64,000 bases of DNA from Siphonodentalium dalli (GCA_032622095.1 CP136064.1:220176205-220240204); one strand, 5' to 3'. Counted from the first letter of the stretch, positions 49,589 through 60,475 are shown. Translations and numbers: made by a program. Notes: generated by a model from the letters alone, not told the origin.

Positions 49589-49738
49589 TCACCACATGCA
49601 CCGACGCACAAGCGGCCACGACATGTGATGCTACAGGGACGTATGAATGTCTAATTATAACTACAGACGCCGGCACGAAAACGACGACGTGCTTGTGCCA
49701 GCCTGGATATTCCGAAGCAAACTGTGCAACGTACTTCA
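49589..49738 (+). CDS. Exon 4 of the ZP/EGF gene: EGF-like module
   Basis: 150 nt between the acceptor CTTTACAG and donor GTAAGT (49739). Two bases complete the codon begun in exon 3 (Val), and one base is left for exon 5. The about 50 residues include six cysteines: TTC, TTCD, YEC, then CLCQPGYSEANC, which fits the EGF signature C-x-C-x2-G-[YF]-x4-C. The C1-C2, C2-C3 and C3-C4 spacings are 8, 7 and 13. No calcium-binding consensus is evident at the start (no D-x-[DN]E). EGF modules next to ZP domains occur in uromodulin-like extracellular proteins, which fits the exons that follow. Confidence 0.8.
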
Positions 49739-50820
49739 GTAAGTATTACTATTAAACTCACATTATATCAAAACGTGACTAGAGGGTCTCTGTTGGGGGT
49801 GTCCACCTTGGAATGTTCAACTGCACAAAGTTCGAGGCATACCAATATCTCCAAGTCCAAGCAAGTTCATTTGCACCATCTATGGTTGGAAATTTCCAAC
49901 TGATTGTCATTTTATAGTCCGCACATTTGACCGAAAAAAATAAAATATGCATAAGCACTACGGTTATCCTAGTTTGCAACGAAGAACAATTCTTCAAATC
50001 CTGCATTCGATTTATCTGCGAAATATGCTCGAAAACTTTCATCTCCAGTCGATACGGTACTAGCTGGGGTGAATAGTTGAACTACTACACATCTTCGGGT
50101 TTTCCCATGTCACTAAATTCCGTTTAATCATTTACGTCATTTCTCAGGAATATATACAGCTTATTATTGCGATATAACACATATATATTATATGATTTCA
50201 CATTTGATTATTTGGTAATCAATACTTCATATCTTTTGTACTTCCTAAATCGATTAGCAGTTTTATTGGCTATCGAAGTGGGCCCAAGTCACACAGCCGA
50301 CCATGGTTCGGCCCAATGTGAGAAAATATTAAAGCCTGAACCTGAAAACTGCAATATCCTAGCACCTAGAGGTCTAACTCGAGACACATTCAGGCCTCAA
50401 TTTGTTTCTTATTTGATTAACCTGAGACCTGCAAAACACTATAGCATCTAGAATATCCCCAAGCGCTACAAGTGTTGGAAAATTCCAACCTGACGGCCAC
50501 CTCGGCCCAACATTTTGACCAAAATTAAGAAACTATCCGACTGTTGTCTAAAAACAAAATATGTCCCTCTAATTACTGGTTGGGAAATGAAACTACGAGA
50601 ACAATTTCAACATATTGTTGTGTCAGGTATGAAATGTCCAACTGTTGAAAAATTTAGGGGAAGGGTGTGACACCAACTCCCCCTGTCTTCGCGTCACTGC
50701 TATAAAGTGATACATTCCGCCGTGCCATGAGAACAATATAATTGATTTGTTTGGCCTAAATGTAACATTTGTTCTTAGGAAATAAATATGATTCCAGCAG
50801 CACCAACGACACGTGAACAC
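49739..50820. other. Intron sequence, no gene supported
   Basis: Start of the 4,824-bp intron between exons 4 and 5. Only short open frames. No other feature seen. Confidence 0.4.
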
Positions 50821-50876
50821 ATTCCTGCTCAGTATTGTTATAATAATAATTCCTGCTCAGTATTGTTATAATAAAT
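50821..50876 (+). repeat. 28-bp direct repeat, two copies
   Basis: ATTCCTGCTCAGTATTGTTA occurs at 50821 and again at 50849, each followed by TAATAA. Confidence 0.85.
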
Positions 50877-50933
50877 CCTCATTCATGTCTGGTACAGTTA
50901 TGCCCGAATTATATGACCCGAGAGCTTTCCGAT

Positions 50934-51025
50934 GAATGGCAGCAAGCCATATTTCCTTCTAAATCCTGAAAATGTTCCCATAATTCTTCTGTGATTTAGG
51001 GGTCGATTATTTAGGACATTAATGT
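50934..51025. mobile_element. Hairpin MITE (CAGTAATGCCC family), right-arm remnant
   Basis: Matches the right half of the hairpin elements at 52999-53209 and 57562-57736: AATGGCAGCAAGCCATATTT, CTAAATCCTGAAAA, CCCATAATTCT, GGGGTCGATTATTTAGGACA. The left arm is absent, and the terminal ACTG is mutated to AATG. Confidence 0.75.
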
Positions 51026-51142
51026 ATTTTTATGTTTCCAAATCCATGATCAGCATCATTCGTTTAAATGGCTGCATTAAAGGCATAGTCCGGTTATTTA
51101 TAAGTGGCATGAAATTTGACAAATTTTATCGAGTCAAGAGAG

Positions 51143-51812
51143 AGAGAGATAATGTTTATTCCTCCAACACATGAAGATAATATATACATGAGTGAGTTGC
51201 ACCGTCAATGACATGACCAGTGATGTACAAACAATAATTATATACAGAAAGAGTGCACATGAATGTTATATGCTATTAATCATACATGGATGTGTCAATT
51301 AAGCACAAAATACATATAAATGTGAGGCAGTCCATGAAAAGAATTTCCTCGTCACATAATTGCGTCATAATTGGGTGACTGGTGCCACCGGCTGCATATG
51401 CGAGAAACGCTTCTGGTGTGAGATTGTCTAACAATGTGTATACTTGCACTCCGTGTTTGTTTAGAATTTTGTACCAGAAGGCGTTTCTCAGTTCTTGAAT
51501 GTGAGGGGAAAAGCAGTGAAGGAACATATGTGATATCAGGTATGAATACGAGGAGTGACAGTGTTTGCACACTGCAGCGTTGTCATATGTAGTTTTGGAG
51601 AGGATGTTTGCCATGCAAAGAGATTTCGCCAATATTTTGGGTTTTTCTCTAGCGATCAACCAACCTCTCCATACTGAGTTTGGACAAGGCTTTACCGTGC
51701 GGAAAAAAGTCAGATGTGCATTCGTTAAGTTGGCAGTAGCTGTTGCGTTAGGGGTATTAATATTCAAGTTCAAGTTCACGAGCTCCTTCCAGTGGCTTTG
51801 CAATGGAAACAT
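51143..51812 (-). mobile_element. LINE fragment, ORF2 C-terminus and 3' end
   Basis: The minus-strand frame 51276-51812 (178 codons) encodes RGWLIAREKPKILAKSL and a knuckle AAVCKHCHSSYSYLISHMFLHCF, the C-x2-C...H...C arrangement at the end of LINE ORF2, comparable to CLKCGMSYQCLIMHIFIDC in the LINE at 35834-37888. The 3' UTR ends TGTTGGAGGAATAAACATTA and then a (TCTC)n tail. 5'-truncated copy, no RT motifs. Confidence 0.75.
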
Positions 51813-52028
51813 TCCTCTATTTACAAAGGTAGTGAGATATTGGTATAGATTATACCTATGTCAAATTGGAAATATATCCCTTGCGAAGCCTATCAACGGC
51901 CGGTTAAACATGAGATGACCATACACATACACGGTTTCTGAAAGCTGAATTCAAGAAAGATTTGAAAAAGTGACTCTATAAAATTTAGCAAACGTTATCC
52001 CATGGAAAATAACAAGACTATTCGTCAA
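51813..52028. other. Spacer between LINE fragment and MITE
   Basis: No structure noticed. A few upstream codons of the same LINE may extend here on the minus strand. Confidence 0.3.
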
Positions 52029-52894
52029 AGGCCCACTTAATTTTCGAACCCCCAGATCACATTATATAAAATATATGTCATATTATATACCATTTGAAAG
52101 AGGAAGCTCCAAAACATTGTATTTTCAAGTTATTCGGTGTAATAAACTGTGAACATGTTGTTTTTGTTGAGATGAAGACGTCTGTTCTGTGCTCAAGTTT
52201 CTGCACAAAGTATATTATTTGCAGTGGAATGGGAATAACGATATATATTTAGATATAGATTTATTCCCGTGCATTGAAAAATAAACTGTAGTTTGAATTA
52301 TGTTGCATCGGGGGAAATGATTTTATGATTTCAGCAATTTTCTATTACTCTATGCGCACCTTCTGAGACGCAGACATTCAACATGGTGATGAATTATAGT
52401 ATTTTAGTCATATTTTATGGCATAGATTGTTATTAAAACCATATATTAACCCTTTCAGTGCCATGGGCCGAGCTCATCGGCCCTAATTTACGGTCTGTAA
52501 AATTGGCCCTAAAAAAAAAATAAAATTAAAAACAAACTGGATAAAACCTTAGGGGCATGTTATAACTCAAAACTATCACCAAGTAGTCATAGTAATAATT
52601 TTGATACCCATGAAAAACGTAAGATTCCCTGGCACTAAACCTACAAAATAAGTCTGTTAAAGAATATAAGAAACAATTATTAAAATTGTAAAAAATTGTA
52701 AAAAATAATAACAAATGATGAAAAATTGTTAGGCCAATGCATTCTCTTATATATGCGAGGCGACTTATGGTCGACTCGCATATATAAGAGAATGCATTGG
52801 CACAGGGTATATGGGTTGATACAAAAATCGGACCAGGCACTGAAAGGGTTAAGGCACAAAAAATAATCGGTGAATCGAAAATTAAGTGGGCCTT
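52029..52894. mobile_element. MITE with 20-bp perfect terminal inverted repeats, interrupted by another MITE
   Basis: Ends are AAGGCCCACTTAATTTTCGA (52029-52048) and its exact reverse complement (52875-52894). The body (CCCAGATCACATTATAT, CATATTATATACCATTTGA, GAACATGTTGTTTTTGTTGA, TTGGTCC-less core) aligns with 54125-54535, a diverged second copy. The piggyBac-type element at 52450-52848 is inserted near its right end and is absent from the second copy. No coding capacity. Confidence 0.85.
52450..52848. mobile_element. piggyBac-type MITE (399 bp) with TTAA target duplication
   Basis: Starts CCCTTTCAGTGCC and ends GGCACTGAAAGGG, with TTAA directly outside on both sides (52446-52449 and 52849-52852). 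CCC..GGG termini and TTAA duplication are hallmarks of piggyBac-superfamily elements. An internal 67-bp hairpin (about 52735-52801, arms CCAATGCATTCTCTTATATA) is nearly perfect. No transposase. Confidence 0.88.
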
Positions 52895-52998
52895 CAAACG
52901 CATGGTAAATAATCTAGCTTCACGTGGGTATTTTCATTGAAAATGGCTTTATCTTTGTTGTGAAATGAATTGCGGGCTAAATATTTAATGTGTGCTTA

Positions 52999-53209
52999 CA
53001 GTAATGCCCTATGTAATCGACCCCTGAACCACAGCAGAATTATGGGTAACTGTTCAGGATTTAGTCGGAAATATGGCTTGTTGCCATTCACCGGAAAGCT
53101 CATCGACCACCGGTGAATGGCAACAAGCCATGTTTCCGACTAAATCCTGAAAAGTTACCCATAATTCTGCTGTGGTTAAGGGGTCGATCGATTACTTAGG
53201 GCATTACTG
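52999..53209. mobile_element. Hairpin MITE (211 bp) with TA target duplication
   Basis: Starts CAGTAATGCCCTA and ends TTAGGGCATTACTG, with TA on each side (52997-52998, 53210-53211), which suits Tc1/mariner-type mobilisation. Nearly the whole element folds into one long hairpin. Arms include ACCACAGCAGAATTATGGGT and GATTTAGTCGGAAATATGGC. Confidence 0.9.
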
Positions 53210-53392
53210 TAGTTCAGATGGTGGGTTTTCAAATAGCTATAAGGTACCGTACGACCGATGTTGTTGAAAATGTCGGCAACAATAGTTGAATTTTTAGTCG
53301 AGTTTTTTTCCAAAACTCGACTTATAGTTTGATGAGGGACGGTGAGTACATATCCATGCACGTAAGCTGCAGACAAAAAATCGGTTTCGTCC

Positions 53393-54125
53393 GCACATTT
53401 ATTACAGAGTTATGGCCCTTTGCCATTTTTCACTGATTTTAGGCTCGTTATCGCAACAACTTCAACAAACGTTAACTGATTCGATTGAAATTTGGGATAT
53501 AGGTGTCTCCCAAGAATATCTCGGACGAGTTCGAAAACCGGCCTGGTCCGATAAAATTTGATAGAGTTATGGCCCTTAATTAGTCATTTTTCACGAATTT
53601 TCAGTTCGTTAGCGCGATAACTTCAACAAACGTTATCCGATTTGATTGAAATTTGGTATATAGGTGTCTCCCAAGAATATCTCGGTCGAGTTCGAAAACC
53701 GGCCAGGTCCGATAAAATTTGATAGAGTTATGGCCCTTAATTAGTCATTTTTCGTGAATTTTTAGCTCGTTAGCGCGATAACTTCAACAAACGTCCTCCG
53801 ATTTGTTTAAAATTTGGAATAGACATACTTGCCAAGAATATTTCGGACGAGTTCGAAAACCAGCCTGGCCCGATAAAATTTGATAGAGTTATGGCCCTTA
53901 ATTAATCATTTTTCGTGAATTTTTAGCTCGTTAGCGCGATAACTTCAACAAACGTCATCCGATTCAACTAAAATTTGGTATATAGGTGTCTTCCAATAAT
54001 ATCCTGGACGAGTTCGAAAACCAGCCTGGCCCAATAAAATTTGATACAGTTATGGCCCTTAATTAGTAAATTTTCATGAATTTATTGCTCGTTAGGACGA
54101 GTTCGAAAACCAGCCTGGCCCGATA
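53393..54125. repeat. ~161-bp tandem repeat, about 4.5 units
   Basis: GTTATGGCCCTT recurs at 53409, 53566, 53727, 53888 and 54049 (spacings 157, 161, 161, 161). Each unit also carries GCGATAACTTCAACAAACGT, AAATTTGG.ATA.AGGTGTC, CGAGTTCGAAAACC and GATAAAATTTGATA. The last unit is truncated. Similar GAGTTATGGCCCTT repeats are, to my knowledge, common in molluscan genomes. Confidence 0.92.
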
Positions 54126-54535
54126 ACCCCCAGAGCACATTATATCAAATTTATGCCATATTATATACCATTTGAATTGTATTGTGAACTTATCCGGTGT
54201 AATACATTGTGAACGTGTTGTTTTTGTTGAGGTACCGACGTGTTTTCTGTGCTTAAGTTTCTGCAAAATCTATTACTTTCAATGGATTGGGAATAACTCT
54301 ATATCTTAGTTTGAATCCTGTTGCATTCTGGGAACGAAACGGGGGAAATGTTTCTATGATATCATCTATTTACTATTACTCCATGGGCACATTCTGAGAC
54401 ACAGACGTTCCAGATGGTAATGAGTTATAAGTATTTTAATCATATTTTATGTCCTGGATTGTTATTGAAACCGTATATCGGGGCACATTACAAAACATAA
54501 TCGGAGACTCGATAATTAAATGAGCGTTTAACGTT
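54125..54535. mobile_element. Second, diverged copy of the 52029-52894 MITE body
   Basis: Ordered blocks match the first copy, and the position equivalent to the piggyBac insertion is uninterrupted (GTATATC followed by GGGGCACATTACAAAACATA). The terminal inverted repeats are not preserved. Confidence 0.75.
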
Positions 54536-54562
54536 GTGATTCTTTGATACACTATGTTACAG

Positions 54563-54753
54563 ATAATGTTGTTTGTACAAACGATGGGTTCGAGATCACA
54601 TGGTATGTAACAGAAGCGTTTAACGGCAAGGTTTACCCTTACTACAGTGAGCCCGAAGCATGTGTGACAGTGACTGGTGCCGACAACCAAGTCTACACCA
54701 TTCCCTTCATCAGTGCCCTTGGAAACAACTGCGGAGTTACTACGACAGTAAAC
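54563..54753 (+). CDS. Exon 5 of the ZP/EGF gene: first part of ZP-N subdomain
   Basis: 191 nt between the acceptor ATGTTACAG and donor GTAGGT at 54754 (an alternative donor GTAAAC begins at 54748). Two bases complete the Asn codon begun in exon 4; the exon ends on a codon boundary. It encodes NVVCTNDGFEITWYVTEAF, then EPEACVTVTG, then IPFISALGNNCGVTTTVN. The three cysteines (VVC, EAC, NNCG) and the final N-CG-x-x-x match the first three conserved ZP-N cysteines; CG after a hydrophobic stretch is the usual ZP signature. ZP modules polymerise extracellular matrix or membrane-anchored proteins. Confidence 0.82.
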
Positions 54754-56605
54754 GTAGGTATCTTCTCCCCTGAAATCTCCTATTTCCTTATTTTCCTCTT
54801 ACTTCCTTGTTTCTTTATTTACTATAATCCTGCATAAAATATTTATTGGTTGTCTAGTTATCTTTTCCTGACAAGTTATATTTGTATGTAGTTTCCGGGG
54901 TACAAAATAATACATCTGAATCGAAGACACATTTCCGGAATATTGATTTTATTTCGATTTCTTTCTGTTATAATACATACAACCGTTTTTGGACAGTTTT
55001 ACTGGCTATTAGGCGAAAATAAATTAAATGTGTGTGTCCAGTAATCCGCCCGCCGCAATCTAAAGCGCTTGATTTTGACGGACCTTTTTCTTCGATAAAC
55101 GTTTTTTTTTAAAGCTTTGTCAATCATTGCCAGACCTTTTTTTGTTTAGTTTGGTCTTGCAGTTTACTGCACACTGCTATAATTTTTTCCCCAGTAATGA
55201 TCTCACAAGTGTCCGATCATTGCTACCTAATGTATTTAAATAGTTTCTGTCTGTTTAGTTGTCAAGCAGACAGTCCTAATTTTTGAGTGCATGTTCAACC
55301 CAAATGGTTGGCGATTACCGCAATACGATAGGGAACACCCCGACGTTCGTACTAATGCAGATATCTAATTGTTTGTACCTCGCTTGCATGTATACGCAGT
55401 ACATATATCATTTTCTCTATTTCTGATTTCTGACTTCATAACTGCTCATTATGTTCGGTTGTTAGTTAAATTTTGAAAAACTAAATGAACAAATTAAATA
55501 AAATGGTAAATCGCCCGCCCGCCCGAATATTTTTTGGACCCGTTACCAGAAACACGCATTCATATTACATTTTGGCCTTATTAGATCAAATTTGACCCAT
55601 AAAGCAATGTAAAGATTAAAAACTATGTAACAAATAGGGTCATGTAGTTTGGTTTGGACCCTTCAACATGGGTAATAAAATGCACCACTATATGTGATTG
55701 CCGCGAGCCAAGATCGAGTACAGTCAACAATTTGACTAATGGTTTCTGAATATTTAGGAGATTGTAACACACCATGATGTCCACAATCCATGCATACGTA
55801 CATGCATTCCTGGTATACATAATCATGCCAGTATACCGCAGTACCATGGCGGTTATCAGGGGTATAGTGGGGGCGGAATAATGCTAATATAGTCCATCAG
55901 CAGCTACAGGAACCTGGTTATGACAGTTCGGATAACATAATTTTAATCATATATCAATATCTCGTATATAATGAAATAATATATATATCAAACAGAATTA
56001 CAGAATCAAATATGATAATTAAACAAATAGCTCTGTAATTTTTCTTCATTGCCCCTGTCTCCAGTATTTATTATGAATTTGTTTAGTCTAGAAAAGTTAT
56101 AACTAAAAATCATTTATCAATCGATATCAGTTCGGATATGTATAGTGATGATAATTATTGTGATAATATTGGCAGATCTTTGGAAGAGAGTAACAAATTA
56201 TATTGAAGATACATTAGCAAACCCTCCAAAACTGTGGTGATCTTCATAAGTACTTACTTAGATTGAAGAATGAGTGATTCGCGAACATTTCAATTGGCAT
56301 TAAGGTGTTTCCTCGTCTTAGCTATGTCAGGAGGTGGACAATTGAGATGAACAAACACAGAAACTTATTAATTGTTAAAGGTACTGAATCCGATCAGAGA
56401 TTCCAAAGATCTGCCAATATTATTAGAATTACTTACTATTTCTTTGACTTCGGGGGAAAAAAATATTTGATTCGAGTCGAGGAACCCACCCACCAAAACT
56501 CAGAGTGATTAGATATCGATGTTTGAACTTTGGAGATCTGGGCCAAAACTTATTCAATCCACGTGCTCAAACGGACAAATTGCGGTTGTAACTTAATGTA
56601 AGATG
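54754..56605. other. Intron sequence, no gene seen
   Basis: Most of the 3,146-bp intron between exons 5 and 6. Short open frames only (for example 55623-55847 minus, 56305-56508 plus). Positions 56440-56605 resemble 12060-12240, see there. Confidence 0.4.
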
Positions 56606-56666
56606 GATAACTCTAAAATCAAGTTGTTACTATTAACAATAATAACCACTTGATTTTAGAGTTATC
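56606..56666. repeat. 61-bp near-perfect palindrome
   Basis: GATAACTCTAAAATCAAGT and its reverse complement surround an AT-rich centre that is itself partly palindromic. The left arm has a relative at 12213-12231. Confidence 0.85.
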
Positions 56667-57561
56667 AATTATGGAATTTCTTCTGGGTATTTAATTCAAT
56701 CTTTATTGTGATATCGGCTCACAAAAGTCACATAAAAGCATACAATTTCGAGTTGGGACCTTCACCTACATCGAACTACATTAGAAAGGAACATATACTA
56801 ACTAGGACATATATTCCCCGCATTATTTGTTCGACTTTATAAGGTTCCCTGCCAAAACTTTCCCAGGTTTTGTATTGGTGGAATGTGGGCTCTACGGCGT
56901 TAGGCAGAATAGAGATTCATGATAGGGTTGGGCGGTATTGACGTTTATAAAAACCGCGATTTTTCCAAATTAACACCTGTGTAGAATGTCCGTTGACATA
57001 AAACACAGTTGTCGCTACTCTTTTATATGTCCCATGACGTGTCCAGGGCAAAACAATAACTATATATTCTTAGGACAATCACTGTGCATGTTTTGACAAT
57101 AACAGTTACTGGGCATTCGAAAAAAGGATCGTTAAGTGTTCTCAGGTCCCCTGGTGCGACAATGCCACCACGAGTATCCACCTTGACTTGAAACATATTT
57201 TATTTGCATAATATACAAAAGGGATTGGGGCACAAGTTTTTTACAACTTATGAAGCCCCTCTCCCGATACAATAATAACACACATGTAATCAAGATGACG
57301 GTATAAACGTATTTACAGGATGTTCAGTTTTGAGATATATATATAATTTGTATTGCCTTCCAGAGGTTGTGGAGATTTGTGGTTACAACAATGTAGCTAC
57401 ATTCTGAATATTTGGCACGATAAGCGAGTGCTACCTCAATACCTTAATACGTATTAAGGTATTAAGGTGGATACTCGCTGTGGAGATGTCGCACCAGGGT
57501 CCTGTATAAGTGTTTGCACAATAAGAGCTCGATGTTGCTGTATAAGCTGTATCACGTCATA
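56667..57561. other. Intron sequence, nothing recognised
   Basis: Includes a small palindrome near 57440-57475 (ACCTTAATACGTATTAAGGT, 20 bp perfect). No gene seen. Confidence 0.45.
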
Positions 57562-57736
57562 CAGTAATGCCCTAAATAATCGACTCCTTAACCACAGCAG
57601 AATTATGGGTAACTTTTCAGGATTTAGTCGGAAATATGTCTTGTTGAATGGCAACAAGCCATATTTCCGACTAAATCCTGAAAAGTTACCCATAATTCTG
57701 CTGTGGTTAAGGAGTCGATTATTTAGGACATTACTG
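57562..57736. mobile_element. Hairpin MITE (175 bp), CAGTAATGCCC family
   Basis: Same termini as 52999-53209, flanked by TA (57560-57561, 57737-57738). The two arms are nearly identical in reverse complement (ACCACAGCAGAATTATGGGT, TTTCAGGATTTAGTCGGAAA) around a short AATGGCAAC loop. Confidence 0.9.
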
Positions 57737-57899
57737 TAGGCTCGATGATAGCATGCAAATATCGCTTTGATGAGAAAAAGCCGTAATCTTAATTATGGAT
57801 ATGGCAAAAAGAACTAAAATTTATGGTGACTTATAATACCCTATTCGTAATTCTTATCAGTAATAGTTCATTATGCTAAAGATTCATGTTGTGTTCCAG
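57737..57899. other. Intron end before exon 6
   Basis: Short AT-rich stretch ending in the acceptor GTGTTCCAG at 57891-57899. Confidence 0.5.
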
Positions 57900-58030
57900 A
57901 GTGTGACGACCCATACGGTCCAGGTTGTATTTCAATATGATGCAGACAAGAAGACTTATTACGATGACCTCGTCACTGCAACGTGTGTAGATGGTACACC
58001 CACCACCAGCAGCAAGTTATATGGCGTCCA
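57900..58030 (+). CDS. Exon 6 of the ZP/EGF gene: end of ZP-N and linker
   Basis: 131 nt between the acceptor GTGTTCCAG and a perfect donor GTAAGT (58031). Begins on a codon boundary, as exon 5 requires, and ends two bases into a codon. It reads VTTHTVQVVFQYDADKKTYYDD, then LVTATCVDGTPTTSS. The conserved aromatic strand followed by a cysteine (TATC) supplies the fourth ZP-N cysteine. The ZP-C subdomain, furin-like cleavage site and membrane anchor must lie in exons beyond this point. I could not identify another exon in the remaining 6 kb on this strand. Confidence 0.78.
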
Positions 58031-59259
58031 GTAAGTTGAAGATATTATCATGCCCAGTGCATAGACCTTCAACCACTTTTAGACCCTCTATGCGTAATTT
58101 GAACAATTCATTTTAGTGGCTATGATATTGTTATAGGGCTATATGTATACCCTTTAAAATTATGATGATTTGACATCTGGCAATAATCGCCCTGTTGGAA
58201 GCCATTTGAAGAGAGGGACTCAAATTTGGTCTATTGGGTGTGTTCATTGTTCACTAAAATTTTAGTTTGAAAATTTAACTGAATATAAAATATAAAATGG
58301 AACTTTCTCGCTTTTAATGGCCAATTTCTTCTTCTGAGATCAACTGCATTATAGCAAGCCGTTGTATCAACGTAATAGTTGGTTTCAGGAAACCGTCAGG
58401 CTCTGAATCACAATTTCACAGAAAATATATTGATTATCTATTATTAGAGAAAAATAGGCTGCTGAAATCTAGTTTCGTGCTTTTTTCGACGTAAAGAGAA
58501 ATTTGTGACTTATGAATTTGATCATTGGTCCTGGTTTGTTCACAAAATATTGCCCAAATGACTATATTCACCGATTTTTCAGAACAACTGAATTCTTTTT
58601 GACATTGCCAAGGGTTACTGAAGTTAACCTGTCGCGAAGCTAACACATGAAATTAGGGGTATGATTTTATTTTGATGAGTTAATGTATTGCTTTTAAATA
58701 GGCAAGGCGTCTACAATACATATAAATGTCATGTTTCTTGTCAGCCAACTGTTTTAGCTCAGCTTGACGAAGTCAAGTTTGACCTATTTCCATGGATTGG
58801 CGTCCGTCGTCTGTCCGTCTGTGCATGGGTCGAGACGTGCGTCCGTACCATCCAGCCGCCTGTTTGTCGATCCATCCGTCTGTTCGCTTTTTTCGTTTCG
58901 GAATGATAATTTAGATAGTCTCAACTGAATGGAATGCAATTTGTTATGTGGGTTTACTAGCACAACATACAGGTGCTGCATGTAGACCATATGCGGATTT
59001 TTGGTGGTTATGATATCTTTGTAGAACTATATCGGTGCTTCCATTTGCCGATTGTTTGCCATCTGGCTATTGGGGCTTTCTAGAGTTATCGGTCATTGAA
59101 TCCAAGAATGGAGTATGTGACCTGGTCAATTTAAATTCACAAGTACATGTAGTCAGGAAGTTTATGAGGTATTAAGTCGTGCAATATATCATTCTATCGA
59201 TAATTGAGTACTCCTTATTGATAGGTATGAATACATTTTATTTTTTCAAAATGGCCACC
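58031..59259. other. Intron sequence, no exon recognised
   Basis: Contains a CCGT/GTCTGTCC-rich stretch (about 58800-58890). Open frames at 58434-58646 (minus) and 58688-58906 (plus) show no motif. Confidence 0.4.
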
Positions 59260-59636
59260 GGGAGTGGCAAATATGGCCCCTTTTCACTAATATTTTCTAG
59301 ATCAGTTTCTGCTGTTTAGAACTGGTTGAGACTTGTGACTTTATTTTATATTTACTGATCATTAGGGCAATTAAACATACAATTATTGGGGTACTAGTCT
59401 GGGGCCATGTGAATCGGCGATTTTCATTTCGTATCAAATCTCGAAATGAGGTGGGTAAGATATTCGAAATCACGTTGAATCTCGAATCGTTATATCAAGT
59501 GTATCGATCAACAGTGAAGTGGTAAACACTTAAATTTGTAGCTATAACGAACCGAAAACCTATTAGTAACGTATCGCCAATGGATTGTATATTACCTGAC
59601 AATATTAATGCGTCTTCTGCGCAATATGCATGCATC

Positions 59637-59885
59637 TCATTTTCCTCTGATAAATACTGATGGATGTGAATCATTGAATGCGATGAGTGGTGGACGGGGA
59701 GTAACTCTTACAATGTGCTTTCGAACTTTTGTAGCGTCAAACTTCATCGATCTCAGTGTTGTACTGAAATCTGCCATTTGAATTGTATCATGCTGAACTC
59801 CTTGACCTATGGCAGTATAATGATATATGGGATGGAGTCTTGTGAGGTTTTCCAATTTACTTTGGCTGTAATTCCCTTGTGACAT
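59637..59885 (-). CDS. Unrecognised minus-strand coding-like ORF (82 codons)
   Basis: Reads MSQGNYSQSKLENLTRLHPI, then HYTAIGQGVQHDTIQMADF, ending SHPSVFIRGK and a stop. The amino-acid mix is balanced and protein-like rather than AT-biased. A possible acceptor (GGGATTCCAG on the minus strand) lies just upstream of the ATG, so this could be a terminal exon of a gene on the opposite strand or a remnant of a mobile element. No family is recognised, and no partner exon was found. Confidence 0.3.
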   Translation of the reverse strand: MSQGNYSQSKLENLTRLHPIYHYTAIGQGVQHDTIQMADFSTTLRSMKFDATKVRKHIVRVTPRPPLIAFNDSHPSVFIRGK

Positions 59886-60339
59886 TCAACTCCTGGAATC
59901 CCGGAGTAATGTTTGGTTTACATCAATCCTACTGAGATTATAAGGAATTAAATAATTTGGCGGTCTATTTATAGATAATTTCCGACAGTGTCATATGTCT
60001 GTGCATGCGTTCGCTAGTATCGCAAAGTTTCTTAACAAAAGAGCAATGCAGTAAGTACTCTAGTTGTGGTCTATATAAACCATGGGAATGCAGTCAATGT
60101 ACCTGAGAGAACATATTCGATCAAATTCGAATCAGGACAGCCAATTTCGAATCGAATGGAATCGGACAAACGATTCCGAATTGCATCGAATCGATTCGCA
60201 GGGCCCTATCCTAGCCCATTGCGATCCCTCAAAATGTTTTGTTTACAGAACGCGGTAAAAAATTCACACAAAAATCACAATTGGGTTTCTAGTCATATTT
60301 CAAATAAGAATTGATCAGAACTTGAAATAAGTGAGGCAT
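59886..60339. other. Sequence with repeated ATTCGAAT-type words
   Basis: Around 60115-60200 the words TTCGAATC, ATCGAAT and ATTCCGAATT recur irregularly. No gene seen. Confidence 0.35.
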
Positions 60340-60475
60340 ACCATAAAAAAATTGTCACTTTGGCTCAAACTGGCCGCCAAAATATTGAAAATGGTAGATA
60401 TATTTCCCCCGTGTGCCCTGCAATCGCTTACAAGTTGTGGTTGGTGAATAAAATTGGCTATTCTGCTAAATCATG
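60340..60475. repeat. Inverted copy of the 48.3-kb dispersed repeat
   Basis: Reverse complement of about 48310-48440: CTGGCCGCCAAAATATT, AAAATGGTA.ATAT, TGCAATCGCTTACAAGTTGT and AAAATTGGCTATTCTG. It stops abruptly where the hairpin-MITE remnant starts. Confidence 0.75.

Noticed and set aside
54754-54837. Extension of exon 5 into a hydrophobic C-terminus (membrane anchor-like)
   Set aside because: The hydrophobic run is intronic: a donor at 54754 and a phase-matched exon 6 continuing the ZP-N pattern explain the data better.
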